Shown: positions 1-8,985, counted from the first letter of the stretch. The stretch is 64,000 nucleotides of DNA from JAUILH01 sp964230215 (GCA_964230215.1 CAXRGQ010000007.1:496001-560000), one strand, 5' to 3'. The notes: generated by a model not told the origin, from the letters alone. Program-made: numbers and translations.

Positions 1-393
1 AATTTGCATTTGAAAGGTCTGGATATTATGAATTTCTCCTTGAGAGAAGTACCCGCAAATATTAAAGAATTAAGTGAATTTGCAGATACACCAATCGACA
101 ATATGGACTATTTTGTTCTGCATCAAGCCAATAAATTGATAAACAATTCAATTAGAAAAAAGCTTAAACTAGAAGAATCAAAGTTTCCATTGAGCTTAAA
201 TACTTATGGAAATACTAGCTCAGCCTCTATTCCTCTTACAATCTGTGCCGAGTTGAAAGGTCAGATAGAAAAAGTGCCTAAAAAAATTCTTATGTCTGGT
301 TTTGGTGTTGGTCTGTCGTGGGCAAGTGCATTAATAAATTCAGAGACTATTGAATCCTTAAACATAATTGATTATAAGCTTGGACGCATTTAG
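1..393 (+). CDS. 3-oxoacyl-ACP synthase III (KAS III/FabH-like), C-terminal part, cut by window edge
   Basis: The reading frame is open to the first base, so only the last ~130 residues are visible. They carry the second half of a thiolase-fold ketosynthase: the catalytic His in LHQAN (codon at 121) and the catalytic Asn in YGNTSSASIP (codon at 211), followed by the usual GFGVGLSWAS end. The cysteine half lies outside the window. The family condenses an acyl-CoA or acyl-ACP with malonyl-ACP. Next to an SDR reductase, a GNAT and glycosyltransferases, it more likely makes an acyl group for a surface glycan or a pathway-specific lipid than bulk fatty acids (inference). The last bases overlap the SDR gene. 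It is a paralogue of the complete KAS III at 20226-21260. Confidence 0.85.
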   Translation, partial: NLHLKGLDIMNFSLREVPANIKELSEFADTPIDNMDYFVLHQANKLINNSIRKKLKLEESKFPLSLNTYGNTSSASIPLTICAELKGQIEKVPKKILMSGFGVGLSWASALINSETIESLNIIDYKLGRI

Positions 394-1111
394 CTTACAT
401 AACAAAACCATTTTGATTACCGGGGCATCTGGAGGAATTGGAAGTGCGCACGTTCAACGTTTACTAGCGTTAGGAGCCAATGTAATCGGACTTGTGAGAG
501 AGATGAATAAAGCTCAAGCTATTGAGGGCGTTGATTATATTGAAGTTGATTATACGCAAAACTCTTCGGTTGAGACTATGTGCAATTCGATTGGCCAAAT
601 AGACGGCATTGTGCATTGCGCAGGGGTTGTACAGCCTTTCCCAATAAAGTTCTTATCAGAAGATAAACTGAAAGAAACCATGTTCATCAACTTTGAGGTT
701 CCAGTAATGCTAAGCAGATTACTTCTAAAAAAGAAAAAATTTAACGAAGGCGCTAGTCATGTTTTTATTTCATCCATAAGTGCTGATCATCCACACAAAG
801 GGGGCGCAGCCTATGCTTCTTCTAAAGCTGCATTACAAGCCTTTAGTAAAGTTGTTGCGCTAGAGACTTCACATTTAAAAATGCGTGCAAATTGCATTAG
901 TCCTGCCATGATAAAGACAGCCATGTACGATATTGCTGAAAAAGGTATGTCAAAAGAGAACATGGACGAACATATTTCGCACTACCCTTTAGGTATGGGG
1001 TTTCCAGAAGACGTTGCAAATACTTCCGCCTTTCTTCTATCCAACGCTTCAAGATGGATTACAGGGATAAACATTACATTAGATGGAGGATTTCTTTTAG
1101 ACGGTAAGTGA
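380..1111 (+). CDS. SDR-family NAD(P)H oxidoreductase (FabG-like)
   Basis: This is a classical short-chain dehydrogenase/reductase of ~245 residues. It has the nucleotide-binding TGASGGIG motif close to the N-terminus, the HCAG/N-region, an active-site Ser pair in ISSISA and the catalytic YASSK (Tyr-x-x-x-Lys). The C-terminus ITGINITLDGGF is typical of 3-oxoacyl-ACP reductases. No ATG exists near the N-terminus. I prefer TTG at 380, which gives the usual short lead before the Rossmann strand; TTG at 368 is the alternative. It overlaps the KAS III end and itself ends in a GTGA overlap with the GT2 gene, so the three are probably co-translated. Likely role: reduction of the keto product of the neighbouring synthase, or of a sugar or acyl intermediate (inference). 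Confidence 0.85.
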   Translation: MDAFSLHNKTILITGASGGIGSAHVQRLLALGANVIGLVREMNKAQAIEGVDYIEVDYTQNSSVETMCNSIGQIDGIVHCAGVVQPFPIKFLSEDKLKETMFINFEVPVMLSRLLLKKKKFNEGASHVFISSISADHPHKGGAAYASSKAALQAFSKVVALETSHLKMRANCISPAMIKTAMYDIAEKGMSKENMDEHISHYPLGMGFPEDVANTSAFLLSNASRWITGINITLDGGFLLDGK

Positions 1112-2025
1112 GTAATCAAAAAAACATATCATTAATCATTCCTGGATATAACGCCGCAAACCATATTGGCGAACTAATAAATACAGTACATGCTGAAATT
1201 AGTGACCGATTGTTAGAGATCATTGTTGTAGATGATGGGAGTAAGGACGATACATGGAAAGTAATATCTAATTGCCAAAAATCAATTTCATGTCTCAGGG
1301 GAATTCGCTTTGCCAGCAACGCAGGGCAGCATAATGCCACTATGTGCGGATTAATTCATGCAAATGGTGAAATAATCATTACAATGGACGATGATTTTAG
1401 ACACGACCCCTTAACGCTTAAACGATTGATTGAGGAGCATGAAAGCAATCAATTTGATTTTAGTTATGGTATTAATGTCAACAATACAAGTAAGTCAGGA
1501 CGTAAACTAATGAGTAATGGCATTAAAGCCTCAACAAAATACTTTAGCAGTCATTCGTTTGGAGAAGGTTCGAGCTTTAGAATCATTAATCGGTCTATTC
1601 TTGATGAACTGAAATCCAACGTCAGTCGGAACGTATTTATTGACGAAATAATTCATTGGTATACAACCAATATTGGTGTAGTATACTTGGATAATAAGGT
1701 AGTTAAGCGTAAATCAAGATATACAAATATTAGGCTCTTTAAAATGTACACGGATATTGTGCACAACTACGCAGAGTGGCCGTTAAAATTGATGGTTAGA
1801 TTTGGAGCACTATTTTCAGTAATAAGTGCCATTCTATCAGTCCGATATATTATTCGTCGAATAAACGGTGTAGTTGATGTAGAAGGGTTTACAACACTAA
1901 TTGTAGCTATTCTGTTTTCATCAAGTTTAATCATTCTTTCACTAGGCGTTATTGGTTTATATGTTTTCAAACTTTACCACATTCGCAGCGGAAAACCGAA
2001 CTACATAATCAAAGAGACCATATGA
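1108..2025 (+). CDS. Family 2 glycosyltransferase, DPM1/GtrB type with two C-terminal membrane helices
   Basis: The GT-A domain begins with SLIIPGYNAA and has the nucleotide-binding VVDDGSKDDTW (about residues 40-50) and the metal-binding DDDFRHDP. It is followed by two hydrophobic helices (about 226-250 and 261-285). This architecture belongs to enzymes that move a sugar from UDP- or GDP-sugar to polyprenyl phosphate on the cytoplasmic face of the membrane. The start is GTG at 1108, in a 4-nt GTGA overlap with the SDR stop. The end overlaps the next gene by ATGA. The donor sugar cannot be told from sequence. A role in making a lipid-linked sugar for glycan modification is the best inference. 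Confidence 0.85.
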   Translation: MSNQKNISLIIPGYNAANHIGELINTVHAEISDRLLEIIVVDDGSKDDTWKVISNCQKSISCLRGIRFASNAGQHNATMCGLIHANGEIIITMDDDFRHDPLTLKRLIEEHESNQFDFSYGINVNNTSKSGRKLMSNGIKASTKYFSSHSFGEGSSFRIINRSILDELKSNVSRNVFIDEIIHWYTTNIGVVYLDNKVVKRKSRYTNIRLFKMYTDIVHNYAEWPLKLMVRFGALFSVISAILSVRYIIRRINGVVDVEGFTTLIVAILFSSSLIILSLGVIGLYVFKLYHIRSGKPNYIIKETI

Positions 2026-2666
2026 TTGTTAGGGGGTACGGAATTGAATTACACCGATTGACTGAAGATAAGATCGAGATGGTCAGGCAATGGCGAAATT
2101 CCGATATCATCCAAAAGCACATGCAGTATAGGAAGCAAATCACGCAAGACATGCAGAAAAAATGGTTTGCTTCAATAAACAACATTGAGAACAATTACAT
2201 GCTAATCAAGGTTAAAGACGAGTTTATTGGGGTAATTAACGGCGCCAAAATAAACTGGGAAACCAAGATTACCGGATCAGGAGGTATTTTTATTGGTCAA
2301 TTAGAGTACTGGAGTACCTCCTACCCCATTGCAGCATCCTTGCTCTTAACTGATATAAGTTCACTACTAGGATTTATAAGTACTAAAGTTGAAGTGATCA
2401 AAAGCAATAAAAGGGCCATAGCTTACAACAAATTCTTGGGGTATGAACTCATCAAGGAGAGCAGTGATGGAGTTTTAGACATGGAATTGAAAATGTCGAC
2501 TTATCAGAAAAAGCGATCATTAATTAGAGATATGTATTTTTCACATATTGAATCATACACACCTGATATAATTGTAGACAACAAGGACAACGCTATTGAA
2601 TCTTTTTATCTGCCCAAACTAGAGGTTCTTGCTGCGGACATGCTAATAAAACTTGAGGTCTTGTAA
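2022..2666 (+). CDS. GNAT-family N-acetyltransferase-like protein
   Basis: The first ~160 residues resemble GNAT acetyltransferases such as PseH/WecD, which acetylate amino-sugar nucleotides. They show an N-terminal LHRLTEDKIEMVRQWRN segment and a late VIKSNKRAIAYNKFLGYEL segment, the usual fourth-motif signature. The acetyl-CoA loop is not a textbook RxxGxG, so substrate and activity are uncertain. About 45 extra residues follow the domain and are not recognised. The gene overlaps the GT2 stop by ATGA and its own stop directly abuts the next ATG. Its position between a glycosyltransferase and decorating enzymes fits amino-sugar acylation (inference). Confidence 0.6.
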   Translation: MIVRGYGIELHRLTEDKIEMVRQWRNSDIIQKHMQYRKQITQDMQKKWFASINNIENNYMLIKVKDEFIGVINGAKINWETKITGSGGIFIGQLEYWSTSYPIAASLLLTDISSLLGFISTKVEVIKSNKRAIAYNKFLGYELIKESSDGVLDMELKMSTYQKKRSLIRDMYFSHIESYTPDIIVDNKDNAIESFYLPKLEVLAADMLIKLEVL

Positions 2667-3377
2667 ATGTCAGAACTTTGGTTTTCATATCATAAACATG
2701 ACTATAGTGAACAATTAGTCGACTTTTTTATCCCTGATGAATGGGCGATTAAACTGAATGGCTATATACAGGACAACCTCAGCACTATCAAAGCTTCAAT
2801 TGAGGACAAACAATCAAAATTTGAGCCCTATTTTAACGAGCATATCTCAAGCGAAGAGGGGGGCTGGAGCACCATCTCATTTATGTTTTGGGGAGAGGAA
2901 TACGACAATATTTTAGACTTTAAAGCCCTTTGGAACGAACTAGCAAATGTGCCAAACATTGTTGGAGCAGGGTTTAGCAGATTAAAATCAGGAGCAACAA
3001 TCACAGCGCATAGAGGTGAAACAAATGCCATTGTTCGGTCGCATTTTACAATAAGCTCAGACCCCGATATTGCTAATAGTTATTTTAAAGTAAATGAAAG
3101 TAAAAGGGCGTGGACCCACAAAGAACCATTATCATTTTGTGATGCACAGCTTCATGAAGCAGTGAATAGATATAAACAAGACCGTATAATATTAATCGTT
3201 GATACAATTCGCCCAGAATTTGTAGAACAAAAGCAAATGATATGTGCACATGCTCAAGCCATACTAAGTGCACAACAGGATTGTAAAAAAACGGAATTCA
3301 AAGTTGGAAGCGACTATTTCTATAACTGTCTGGAGAGTCAACTGAATAAAAGAGCTCAAACATTATTTATCCCATGA
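2667..3377 (+). CDS. Aspartyl/asparaginyl beta-hydroxylase-fold 2OG-Fe(II) oxygenase
   Basis: The protein matches the Asp_Arg_Hydrox (cupin) family by its ordered motifs: AHRGET (His115), the R-S-H pair (Arg124, His126), and HEAVNRYKQDRIILIVDTIRP (His163, Arg173), where Arg173 should bind the 2-oxoglutarate carboxylate. Members hydroxylate Asp/Asn side chains or small substrates, including lipid A acyl chains (LpxO). Here it lies inside a KAS III/glycosyltransferase/sulfotransferase run. Hydroxylation of an acyl chain or glycan-linked amino acid is therefore plausible, but this is inference. It follows the GNAT gene with no gap and overlaps the next gene by ATGA. Length (236 aa) is normal for the domain alone. 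Confidence 0.75.
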   Translation: MSELWFSYHKHDYSEQLVDFFIPDEWAIKLNGYIQDNLSTIKASIEDKQSKFEPYFNEHISSEEGGWSTISFMFWGEEYDNILDFKALWNELANVPNIVGAGFSRLKSGATITAHRGETNAIVRSHFTISSDPDIANSYFKVNESKRAWTHKEPLSFCDAQLHEAVNRYKQDRIILIVDTIRPEFVEQKQMICAHAQAILSAQQDCKKTEFKVGSDYFYNCLESQLNKRAQTLFIP

Positions 3378-4135
3378 TGCAGTATGGCTTTATTCATATC
3401 CCAAAAACAGGCGGTTCAACGCTTCAAGATATTATTAATCGCAATTACAAGAAAAGCGACCTTGCTAATCTAAAACACGATGGTTCTAGTACTGACAGCA
3501 TTTCCAATGCTAAGTTACTTAAGGGTCATGTCGACATTCGCACACTTAAACAAATTAACCCTGATATAGGCTTGTTAAGCTGTGTGCGCTCTCCATTAAG
3601 CAGACTTGTGTCACATTACGCTTTTATCTGTAAAAGGGAGCATCATGGCAACCACAGACAAATCATGGACAATGGCTACTCTATAATTGATTGTATCGAG
3701 CAAAAAGTAGACACTGTTTTTGATAATTTACTCATACGCTATATCGGAGGATTTAGAGATTTGCCATTCGGTAAAATCAAGGAAGCACACTTAGAAACTG
3801 CCATAAAAAACATCCATGAATTTGTTTGGATAGGCGTATTAGAAGACTTTGATAACTCAGTTCTTATGCTGCAGAAAGAACTAGATTGGGGCAAATTGTA
3901 TTATCGAAAAAGGAAAGTAAATACCAGCAGTAAACAACTAATTTCCAGCTTGAATTCTAAAGAGATGTCGCTATTGAAGTCCAGTCAATCATTGGATCAA
4001 AAACTATACTGTGCTATCTTGGAGCTACATAAAGAAAAACTAGCTGCTCACAAAGATTATGTGTCACGTAAAATGCGTTCTTTACAGTTCAGAAACAAAC
4101 TATTTTCGGGGATAATGTCATGGAAAAACGATTAA
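3374..4135 (+). CDS. PAPS-dependent sulfotransferase, family 2-like (first of tandem pair)
   Basis: The N-terminal FIHIPKTGGST (residues ~6-16) is the 5'-phosphosulfate-binding loop of carbohydrate sulfotransferases. VRSPLSRLVSHYAF further on is the 3'-phosphate-binding strand-helix. Both are well formed, so PAPS binding is expected. The family puts sulfate on hydroxyls or amines of glycans. No signal peptide is present, so it acts in the cytoplasm, presumably on a lipid-linked or nucleotide-linked precursor. The start is ATG at 3374 (ATGATG), overlapping the previous stop. The 3' end overlaps the second sulfotransferase by 16 nt. Acceptor unknown. Confidence 0.85.
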   Translation: MMQYGFIHIPKTGGSTLQDIINRNYKKSDLANLKHDGSSTDSISNAKLLKGHVDIRTLKQINPDIGLLSCVRSPLSRLVSHYAFICKREHHGNHRQIMDNGYSIIDCIEQKVDTVFDNLLIRYIGGFRDLPFGKIKEAHLETAIKNIHEFVWIGVLEDFDNSVLMLQKELDWGKLYYRKRKVNTSSKQLISSLNSKEMSLLKSSQSLDQKLYCAILELHKEKLAAHKDYVSRKMRSLQFRNKLFSGIMSWKND

Positions 4136-4914
4136 TATTCATTCATATTCCTAAGTCAGGAGGTTCAACTTTTGACAGTGTGCTCTCTCGGCAATATAAA
4201 AAACGATCTATTGTTTCTGTCCGTGACAATCGTGAGGCGCAGGCATTAATCAAACGAAAGAATGACTTGCAAAACATTCGCCTTATCAAAGGACACATGG
4301 CTTTTGGCTTGCACACTATGTTTAAAGACCCAGCGGACTATATAAGTATTTTAAGACATCCTGTTGAACGTATACTTTCAAATTACTCGTTCATCAAAGA
4401 GCGACCACAACACAAGCTTCACGACGAAATCTTTGTAAAGCATAAGATGGGGGTAGCAGAATATGTAAGAAGCGGAGTAGCGCATAATACAGAGAATATA
4501 CAAACCAGAATGTTCTCCAATGCCATCGATATTGAGTTTGGATCTAGCGATAACAGCATGTTAAACACGGCCGTGTACAATATGGATACTTATTTTCCAG
4601 TAGTCGGCGTGACAGATATGTACGATCAATTTTTAATATTAGCCCAACAGCACTATAAATGGCGCAACATTAAATATGCTCGTTTAAATACCACAAAAAG
4701 TCGTGTGCGTGTTGAAAACATTGATGATGAAACAATTGATGTCATTTTGAAATACAACTCCCTAGACATGGAGCTCTACTTATTGGCCAAAAACCGTTTC
4801 AAAGTAATGTGGAATGAAAATTTGGAGCAGAACGAAAAGTTACTATCCTCCTTTAAAGCCTCTAATAAACGCTATCAAAAACTGGTCAACTTAAAACGCA
4901 GATTTATCGGGTAA
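4120..4914 (+). CDS. PAPS-dependent sulfotransferase, family 2-like (second of tandem pair)
   Basis: It is a paralogue of the preceding gene, with the PAPS loop FIHIPKSGGST and the 3'-phosphate motif LRHPVERILSNYSF. The two copies have diverged outside these motifs, so they probably recognise different acceptor positions. It has no signal peptide or membrane helix. It closes the overlapping + strand run that starts before the window. Its last 11 bases overlap the end of the convergent cupin gene. Confidence 0.85.
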   Translation: MEKRLIFIHIPKSGGSTFDSVLSRQYKKRSIVSVRDNREAQALIKRKNDLQNIRLIKGHMAFGLHTMFKDPADYISILRHPVERILSNYSFIKERPQHKLHDEIFVKHKMGVAEYVRSGVAHNTENIQTRMFSNAIDIEFGSSDNSMLNTAVYNMDTYFPVVGVTDMYDQFLILAQQHYKWRNIKYARLNTTKSRVRVENIDDETIDVILKYNSLDMELYLLAKNRFKVMWNENLEQNEKLLSSFKASNKRYQKLVNLKRRFIG

Positions 4915-5962
4915 TCACGGATGACTTTCTTTTACCTATATCCTTAATTTTACCTGTCTCGATCATCTGAATTAAGTTCACGTCCGCATAATTTTTGTAG
5001 GACACCCAAAATGGAGGGTTAAATGCAAACATCTCTAAAAATGCATACAATGGTGCTTGTCGCATGCTGTACCATGGAGTGAATGTACGATATCCGATTC
5101 CAATGCTATCCGTTGGGTTTTTTACTGCGTGCCACATGTAAGGCGAATTAAAAAACACATCTCCTGGCTTTAAATGTACTTTGTAAGTGTCAATATAGCG
5201 GTATAAAGGAAAGTCATCGTAGTTGTTATCGAAAGGATTAAAATCTTTACCATTTCTGATAGGTGCGCTCCTATACATATTTCTAGCTGGAGACGGATCT
5301 ATAACAGGCGCATAATAGTTCGGAATTAAGCGCCATTCTTTTTCACCATACACTTGCACAAACATATTAGGGGTAGCAGCATTATGAATAGGTGTATAGC
5401 TATCCTTACCTCCGATAAATACATGAAAGGCCTCTCCCCATGTCTTTTTAACGCGCCAGTTTCTTAAAAATTCGTAATCCAGATCATTTAGGTGTTCGGG
5501 ATGGTTCTTTAACAAAGGGTAAAACCGATAATATGTGCCTTTTCCGCCCCTTATGTCATCAATAATCTCTGCCAGTGTTAATTCTCTATGTCCCTTGTTA
5601 ACAATGTCGGTCTGATCTAAGAATACAACCTTATCATCCCCGTGCAAACCCTTAAAATAATCTAGAGACCACTCCTTTACACATGGCCAATCCTTGGCTT
5701 TGCCATCCAAAATAACAGGTATACCTTTCAAATAATAATTGCGCCTAAAATCTTCATAAGAGATATCTTTTACACGATCGACCTCATAACACGTACCTTC
5801 ACCAGAAGCCTCCAGTTTCTTTCTTAAACTATCATAATAACGTCTTCTGCTATTTTTAGTCCATTTGAAAAATCGCTCCCTTCCCAAAAAATGATCGAAG
5901 AACTGATAATATCCGTACTTGAACTTTTTTGAAAACCCTATGTTAGTTTTGTATGGGTGCAT
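4904..5962 (-). CDS. Cupin_8/JmjC-like oxygenase-fold protein with HxA in place of HxD
   Basis: The start is ATG at 5962; the longer frame begins only at a TTG. The protein follows the cupin_8 (FIH/JmjC-like) plan: GIPVILDGKAKDWP, then the first metal strand TPIHNAATPNMFVQVYGEKEW, and later the third-ligand region PYMWHAVKNPTD. In FIH-type enzymes the first motif is HxD. Here it reads His193-Asn-Ala195, so the carboxylate iron ligand is replaced by alanine, while both His (193 and 278) remain. HxA/HxG replacements are known in Fe/2OG halogenases such as SyrB2, but also occur in inactive relatives. Function is therefore open. It converges on the sulfotransferase run and may belong to the glycan theme. 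Confidence 0.7.
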   Translation of the reverse strand: MHPYKTNIGFSKKFKYGYYQFFDHFLGRERFFKWTKNSRRRYYDSLRKKLEASGEGTCYEVDRVKDISYEDFRRNYYLKGIPVILDGKAKDWPCVKEWSLDYFKGLHGDDKVVFLDQTDIVNKGHRELTLAEIIDDIRGGKGTYYRFYPLLKNHPEHLNDLDYEFLRNWRVKKTWGEAFHVFIGGKDSYTPIHNAATPNMFVQVYGEKEWRLIPNYYAPVIDPSPARNMYRSAPIRNGKDFNPFDNNYDDFPLYRYIDTYKVHLKPGDVFFNSPYMWHAVKNPTDSIGIGYRTFTPWYSMRQAPLYAFLEMFAFNPPFWVSYKNYADVNLIQMIETGKIKDIGKRKSSVITR

Positions 5963-6050
5963 ATTTAAATTTAACAAAAAGATAATTATTTATTTTTAAG
6001 GCATCTTACTATTTATTCAAAAAGTCAATAATTATCTAAATCTTTGTCTA

Positions 6051-7025
6051 GTGAGATTATATCTGTTATTACTACTTTCTAGTGCCACGCTATTACTCTC
6101 TTGTAACAAAGAAAAGGGGATAGATATAAATCTCGTATCTACAAAAATTTCGGACAGTCCCATCGAGAAGGTGCTCGTTAAAAATGATTCGCTAATGTTC
6201 GCGTGTGGGGGTGTAAGGTTTTACAATGGAGTCTTGCTCAGCACAATGAATGCAGGCACAGACTGGAGCCTGCAAAGTATATTTTACAATGAAAAGAAAG
6301 TATTTGACATCTACTTTGTAAACGATTCACTAGGTTTTGCTGGCACCGAAGATGTGTTTATCTATAAAACGACAGACGGCGGCAACTCATGGCAAGCACA
6401 ATGGAATACACCTACAGCTTACCATGAAGTGCATAGGCCGATCGTTAGAGAAATCGAGTTTTATAATGATTCGATAGGTTATTTTGTTGGAGGAGAAAAT
6501 TACCAAACAGGTGCCATATATATGACTCAGGATGCGGGAGATACCTGGGTGCTTGACACCTTGCTACACGACTTAAGAAGTATTGAATTAACGTCTAACG
6601 GAAAAGCTATTGTTGCAGGGCATGGTTATGTCGGTATGACCGATGGTTTAACACTAAACTTGACTCAGCTTGACCACCCCGACGGCAATTTTGTCTCCGT
6701 AAAAAAACTAAACGATTCAGAATTTCTAGTCCTTGATCAAAATGGAGGTCTACTAAAGTTTACGAATAGCGGAGACGCGTGGGAACAACTAATCAACTCT
6801 AATGGTTTACTTTCAAACAGGGATTTCTTTTGTGACCTAGCTGTTATGGGCAATACTTACCTCATTTCCGGGGATGATGGCTTACTTTTGCTGTCATATA
6901 ATCGCGGTGAATCGTGGGACAGAATAAGCGGAACCGGAGATTATAAATACAACAAGATTACTTCATACAAGGGCTCTTTTTACATTGCCAGAGAAGATGG
7001 AAGTATGGTAGTAGTAAAGCCTTAA
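6051..7025 (+). CDS. Lipoprotein with Ycf48/BNR-like beta-propeller repeats
   Basis: The start is GTG at 6051. A lipoprotein signal peptide ends at LLLSC (Cys18). The body contains several Asp-box (BNR) repeats with the S/T-x-D-x-G-x-T/S-W pattern: MNAGTDWS, TTDGGNSW, TQDAGDTW, NSGDAWEQ and NRGESWDR. It also has the alternating NDSLGFAGT / NDSIGYFVGG strands usual in Ycf48-like propellers. Such proteins are common exported scaffolds in Bacteroidota; catalysis is not expected. It stands alone and its stop overlaps the convergent PagL-like gene by 4 nt. Confidence 0.75.
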   Translation: MRLYLLLLLSSATLLLSCNKEKGIDINLVSTKISDSPIEKVLVKNDSLMFACGGVRFYNGVLLSTMNAGTDWSLQSIFYNEKKVFDIYFVNDSLGFAGTEDVFIYKTTDGGNSWQAQWNTPTAYHEVHRPIVREIEFYNDSIGYFVGGENYQTGAIYMTQDAGDTWVLDTLLHDLRSIELTSNGKAIVAGHGYVGMTDGLTLNLTQLDHPDGNFVSVKKLNDSEFLVLDQNGGLLKFTNSGDAWEQLINSNGLLSNRDFFCDLAVMGNTYLISGDDGLLLLSYNRGESWDRISGTGDYKYNKITSYKGSFYIAREDGSMVVVKP

Positions 7026-8164
7026 ATATTAATTCCGAGCCTAATACACGTATAATCAGCTTTACCACCAATCGTTTTCAAGGCCAAACTTATATAAGGA
7101 TTTAAGCGATAGACTTTTTCAACACGCTTAAAGTAGTAGTTGAGTCCTACCAAGTTGGAAAGATTTCTATGCATGAAATTATCCGAAAAACTATTGAGTT
7201 TGATCATTTCATCACGGAACGGAAACGATACATTGAAGCCCAGATCAAATTGAAAACTAAGATGACCCATAAGGAATTCATGCCCTGCATAGACGACCCA
7301 TTTATCAGCTAGTCGCCCGTTTTCATCGACAAACAATCCTTGACTCACTATATAATCATCAATGGATGGATAGTAATTGTAATTGACTCCGTAATGCAAC
7401 TTACTCTTGTCTGAAATTCGTTGATTTACACGAATGTTAGCAAAATAAACAGGATACAAAGGCCCGTCAAATGGATAAACAGTCCCTTCAATTTCATGAA
7501 AACCTAAACCCGTATTCACGCCAAATGACCACCTCCTTTCTGTTGACACTGAATCTAGCACATCAACTATCTTATGTTCTCTTATTTTGTGGGAGAATAC
7601 GAGACCCGCCAAAAGGGAGTTGGCGCCAATGTTTGGAACACGGACATGACCATTTGAATAATGCCAGAACTCAAAACTAGCTCCGATTGATGTTAATTTC
7701 GAGATGCTATACCTAAGCTCTGCGCCTGCGGTTACTAATGCGGTTACTCTAGATCCAATTACCAAATTGCCCGGATTAGCCTTAACATCAAATGGCTTGT
7801 TAAACCACGCCAAACCTGCCCCCAACTTTAGGCTAGTGGTAAGTTTATTATGTATTCTTTGAAATGCAATTTTAGGTCGCACTCCTATGGCGCTTCCTAA
7901 TGTATCTGAGTTTCCTAAATAGTGATAACTAAGGCCCACTCCAAGTTTTGGATAATTATAGGATGAATGAATCGACTTAGTCCCCGTAGTTTGGGTCAAT
8001 AGCGAAAACTCACTTGCATGATTTATTTCCGTGTTTGGATAAAAGGGGTGAATATCGAGCATGGGGCCCACCAATTGCCGATACTCCAGGACAATGGGCT
8101 TCTGCGATTGAATAAATCCCGAAATATGCAGCAGGCAAAGGCCTAACACACACTTTTTCAACAT
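7022..8164 (-). CDS. PagL-like acyloxyacyl hydrolase family outer-membrane protein
   Basis: A signal peptide of about 20 residues is followed by beta-strand-rich sequence. Residues 166-182 (EFWHYSNGHVRVPNIG) match the PagL-family signature H-x-S-N...P-N-x-G, with His168 and Ser170 as candidate catalytic residues. PagL removes the 3-O acyl chain of lipid A in the outer membrane. At 380 residues it is about twice the length of classical PagL. The second half is also strand-rich, so it may form a larger barrel, as in other Bacteroidota members. It shares one base (TAATG) with the upstream gene at 8164-8856, so the two are co-transcribed. Confidence 0.7.
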   Translation of the reverse strand: MLKKCVLGLCLLHISGFIQSQKPIVLEYRQLVGPMLDIHPFYPNTEINHASEFSLLTQTTGTKSIHSSYNYPKLGVGLSYHYLGNSDTLGSAIGVRPKIAFQRIHNKLTTSLKLGAGLAWFNKPFDVKANPGNLVIGSRVTALVTAGAELRYSISKLTSIGASFEFWHYSNGHVRVPNIGANSLLAGLVFSHKIREHKIVDVLDSVSTERRWSFGVNTGLGFHEIEGTVYPFDGPLYPVYFANIRVNQRISDKSKLHYGVNYNYYPSIDDYIVSQGLFVDENGRLADKWVVYAGHEFLMGHLSFQFDLGFNVSFPFRDEMIKLNSFSDNFMHRNLSNLVGLNYYFKRVEKVYRLNPYISLALKTIGGKADYTCIRLGINI

Positions 8165-8856
8165 TAGTTCTCAAACTTTACCAGCTCTTGAGAACCTGTT
8201 AACTTGCCTTTTTTATTGTAATACTCAGACTTAACAATTCCAACACCTGGCACATACCAGTCTTTTCCTTTAGTCTGAACTTTGATAATCGTTTTTGCTT
8301 CTACGTCATATGTTATAACATAAGCGTCAAATTCGCCAGCGCCTACAGTGACTTTTTCTTGAGCCTCTACCTTTCTATTATATACCCTTGTGGTTAAAGA
8401 CATCATCGGAATTCCTGCAGTGCTATTTACCATTGAAACCTTTAAATTGGCGTCATTAAGCCTTTTCCCAACACTTAGATTGGTCGGAAACTCAATATCA
8501 TCTCCTTCAATTTCAACTTCCATACCCTTAAATGAAGCCATCGATTCGCTGGTCATCATGCGCTCCATACTTACTTTGTAGATACCACGATTACATGTCA
8601 TTGCATAATCGCTTTCAGCCACTAACTCATCCTTCTTATCTTTAAGAACCTGATGAATCTCCACCTTCTTTCCTTCTTCTGTTTCACTAACGCCAGTCAC
8701 TTTTTGTGTCATTACATCCTCTGGGTTTCCTTTTTTGTCGTATGATTGGATTTCCCACAAGGTGCCTTCCTCAAATGGCACAAGAGCTTCACAGTCTTGG
8801 GAAATAGAATGAGTTAGTGTGGTAAATAGTGTGAGTGCTAGTAGTAGTTTCTTCAT
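8164..8856 (-). CDS. Exported protein, TapB/DUF3108-like
   Basis: I set the start at ATG 8856, because the Sec signal peptide MKKLLLALTLFTTLTHS begins there; 23 upstream codons in the open frame look non-coding. The mature part has FEEGTLWEIQSYDKKGNPEDV near its start and TTRVYNRKVEAQEKVTVGAGEFDAYVITYD in the middle. It ends with DWYVPGVGIVKSEYYNKKGKL. These resemble the TapB/DUF3108 beta-rich periplasmic family, whose function is unsettled. It shares its last base with the start of the PagL-like gene, which suggests a joint envelope role (inference). Confidence 0.6.
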   Translation of the reverse strand: MKKLLLALTLFTTLTHSISQDCEALVPFEEGTLWEIQSYDKKGNPEDVMTQKVTGVSETEEGKKVEIHQVLKDKKDELVAESDYAMTCNRGIYKVSMERMMTSESMASFKGMEVEIEGDDIEFPTNLSVGKRLNDANLKVSMVNSTAGIPMMSLTTRVYNRKVEAQEKVTVGAGEFDAYVITYDVEAKTIIKVQTKGKDWYVPGVGIVKSEYYNKKGKLTGSQELVKFEN

Positions 8857-8985
8857 TTCAATTATCTTATATTTAACAAAGGTAAAAATAAAGCATATCG
8901 CATCAAAACAGTTTGAGTGCTGCAATTAATAGCTTTCCGTAACCTTTGTTAATGATTTGAGTAATAAATAATTTATCTTTATAAC

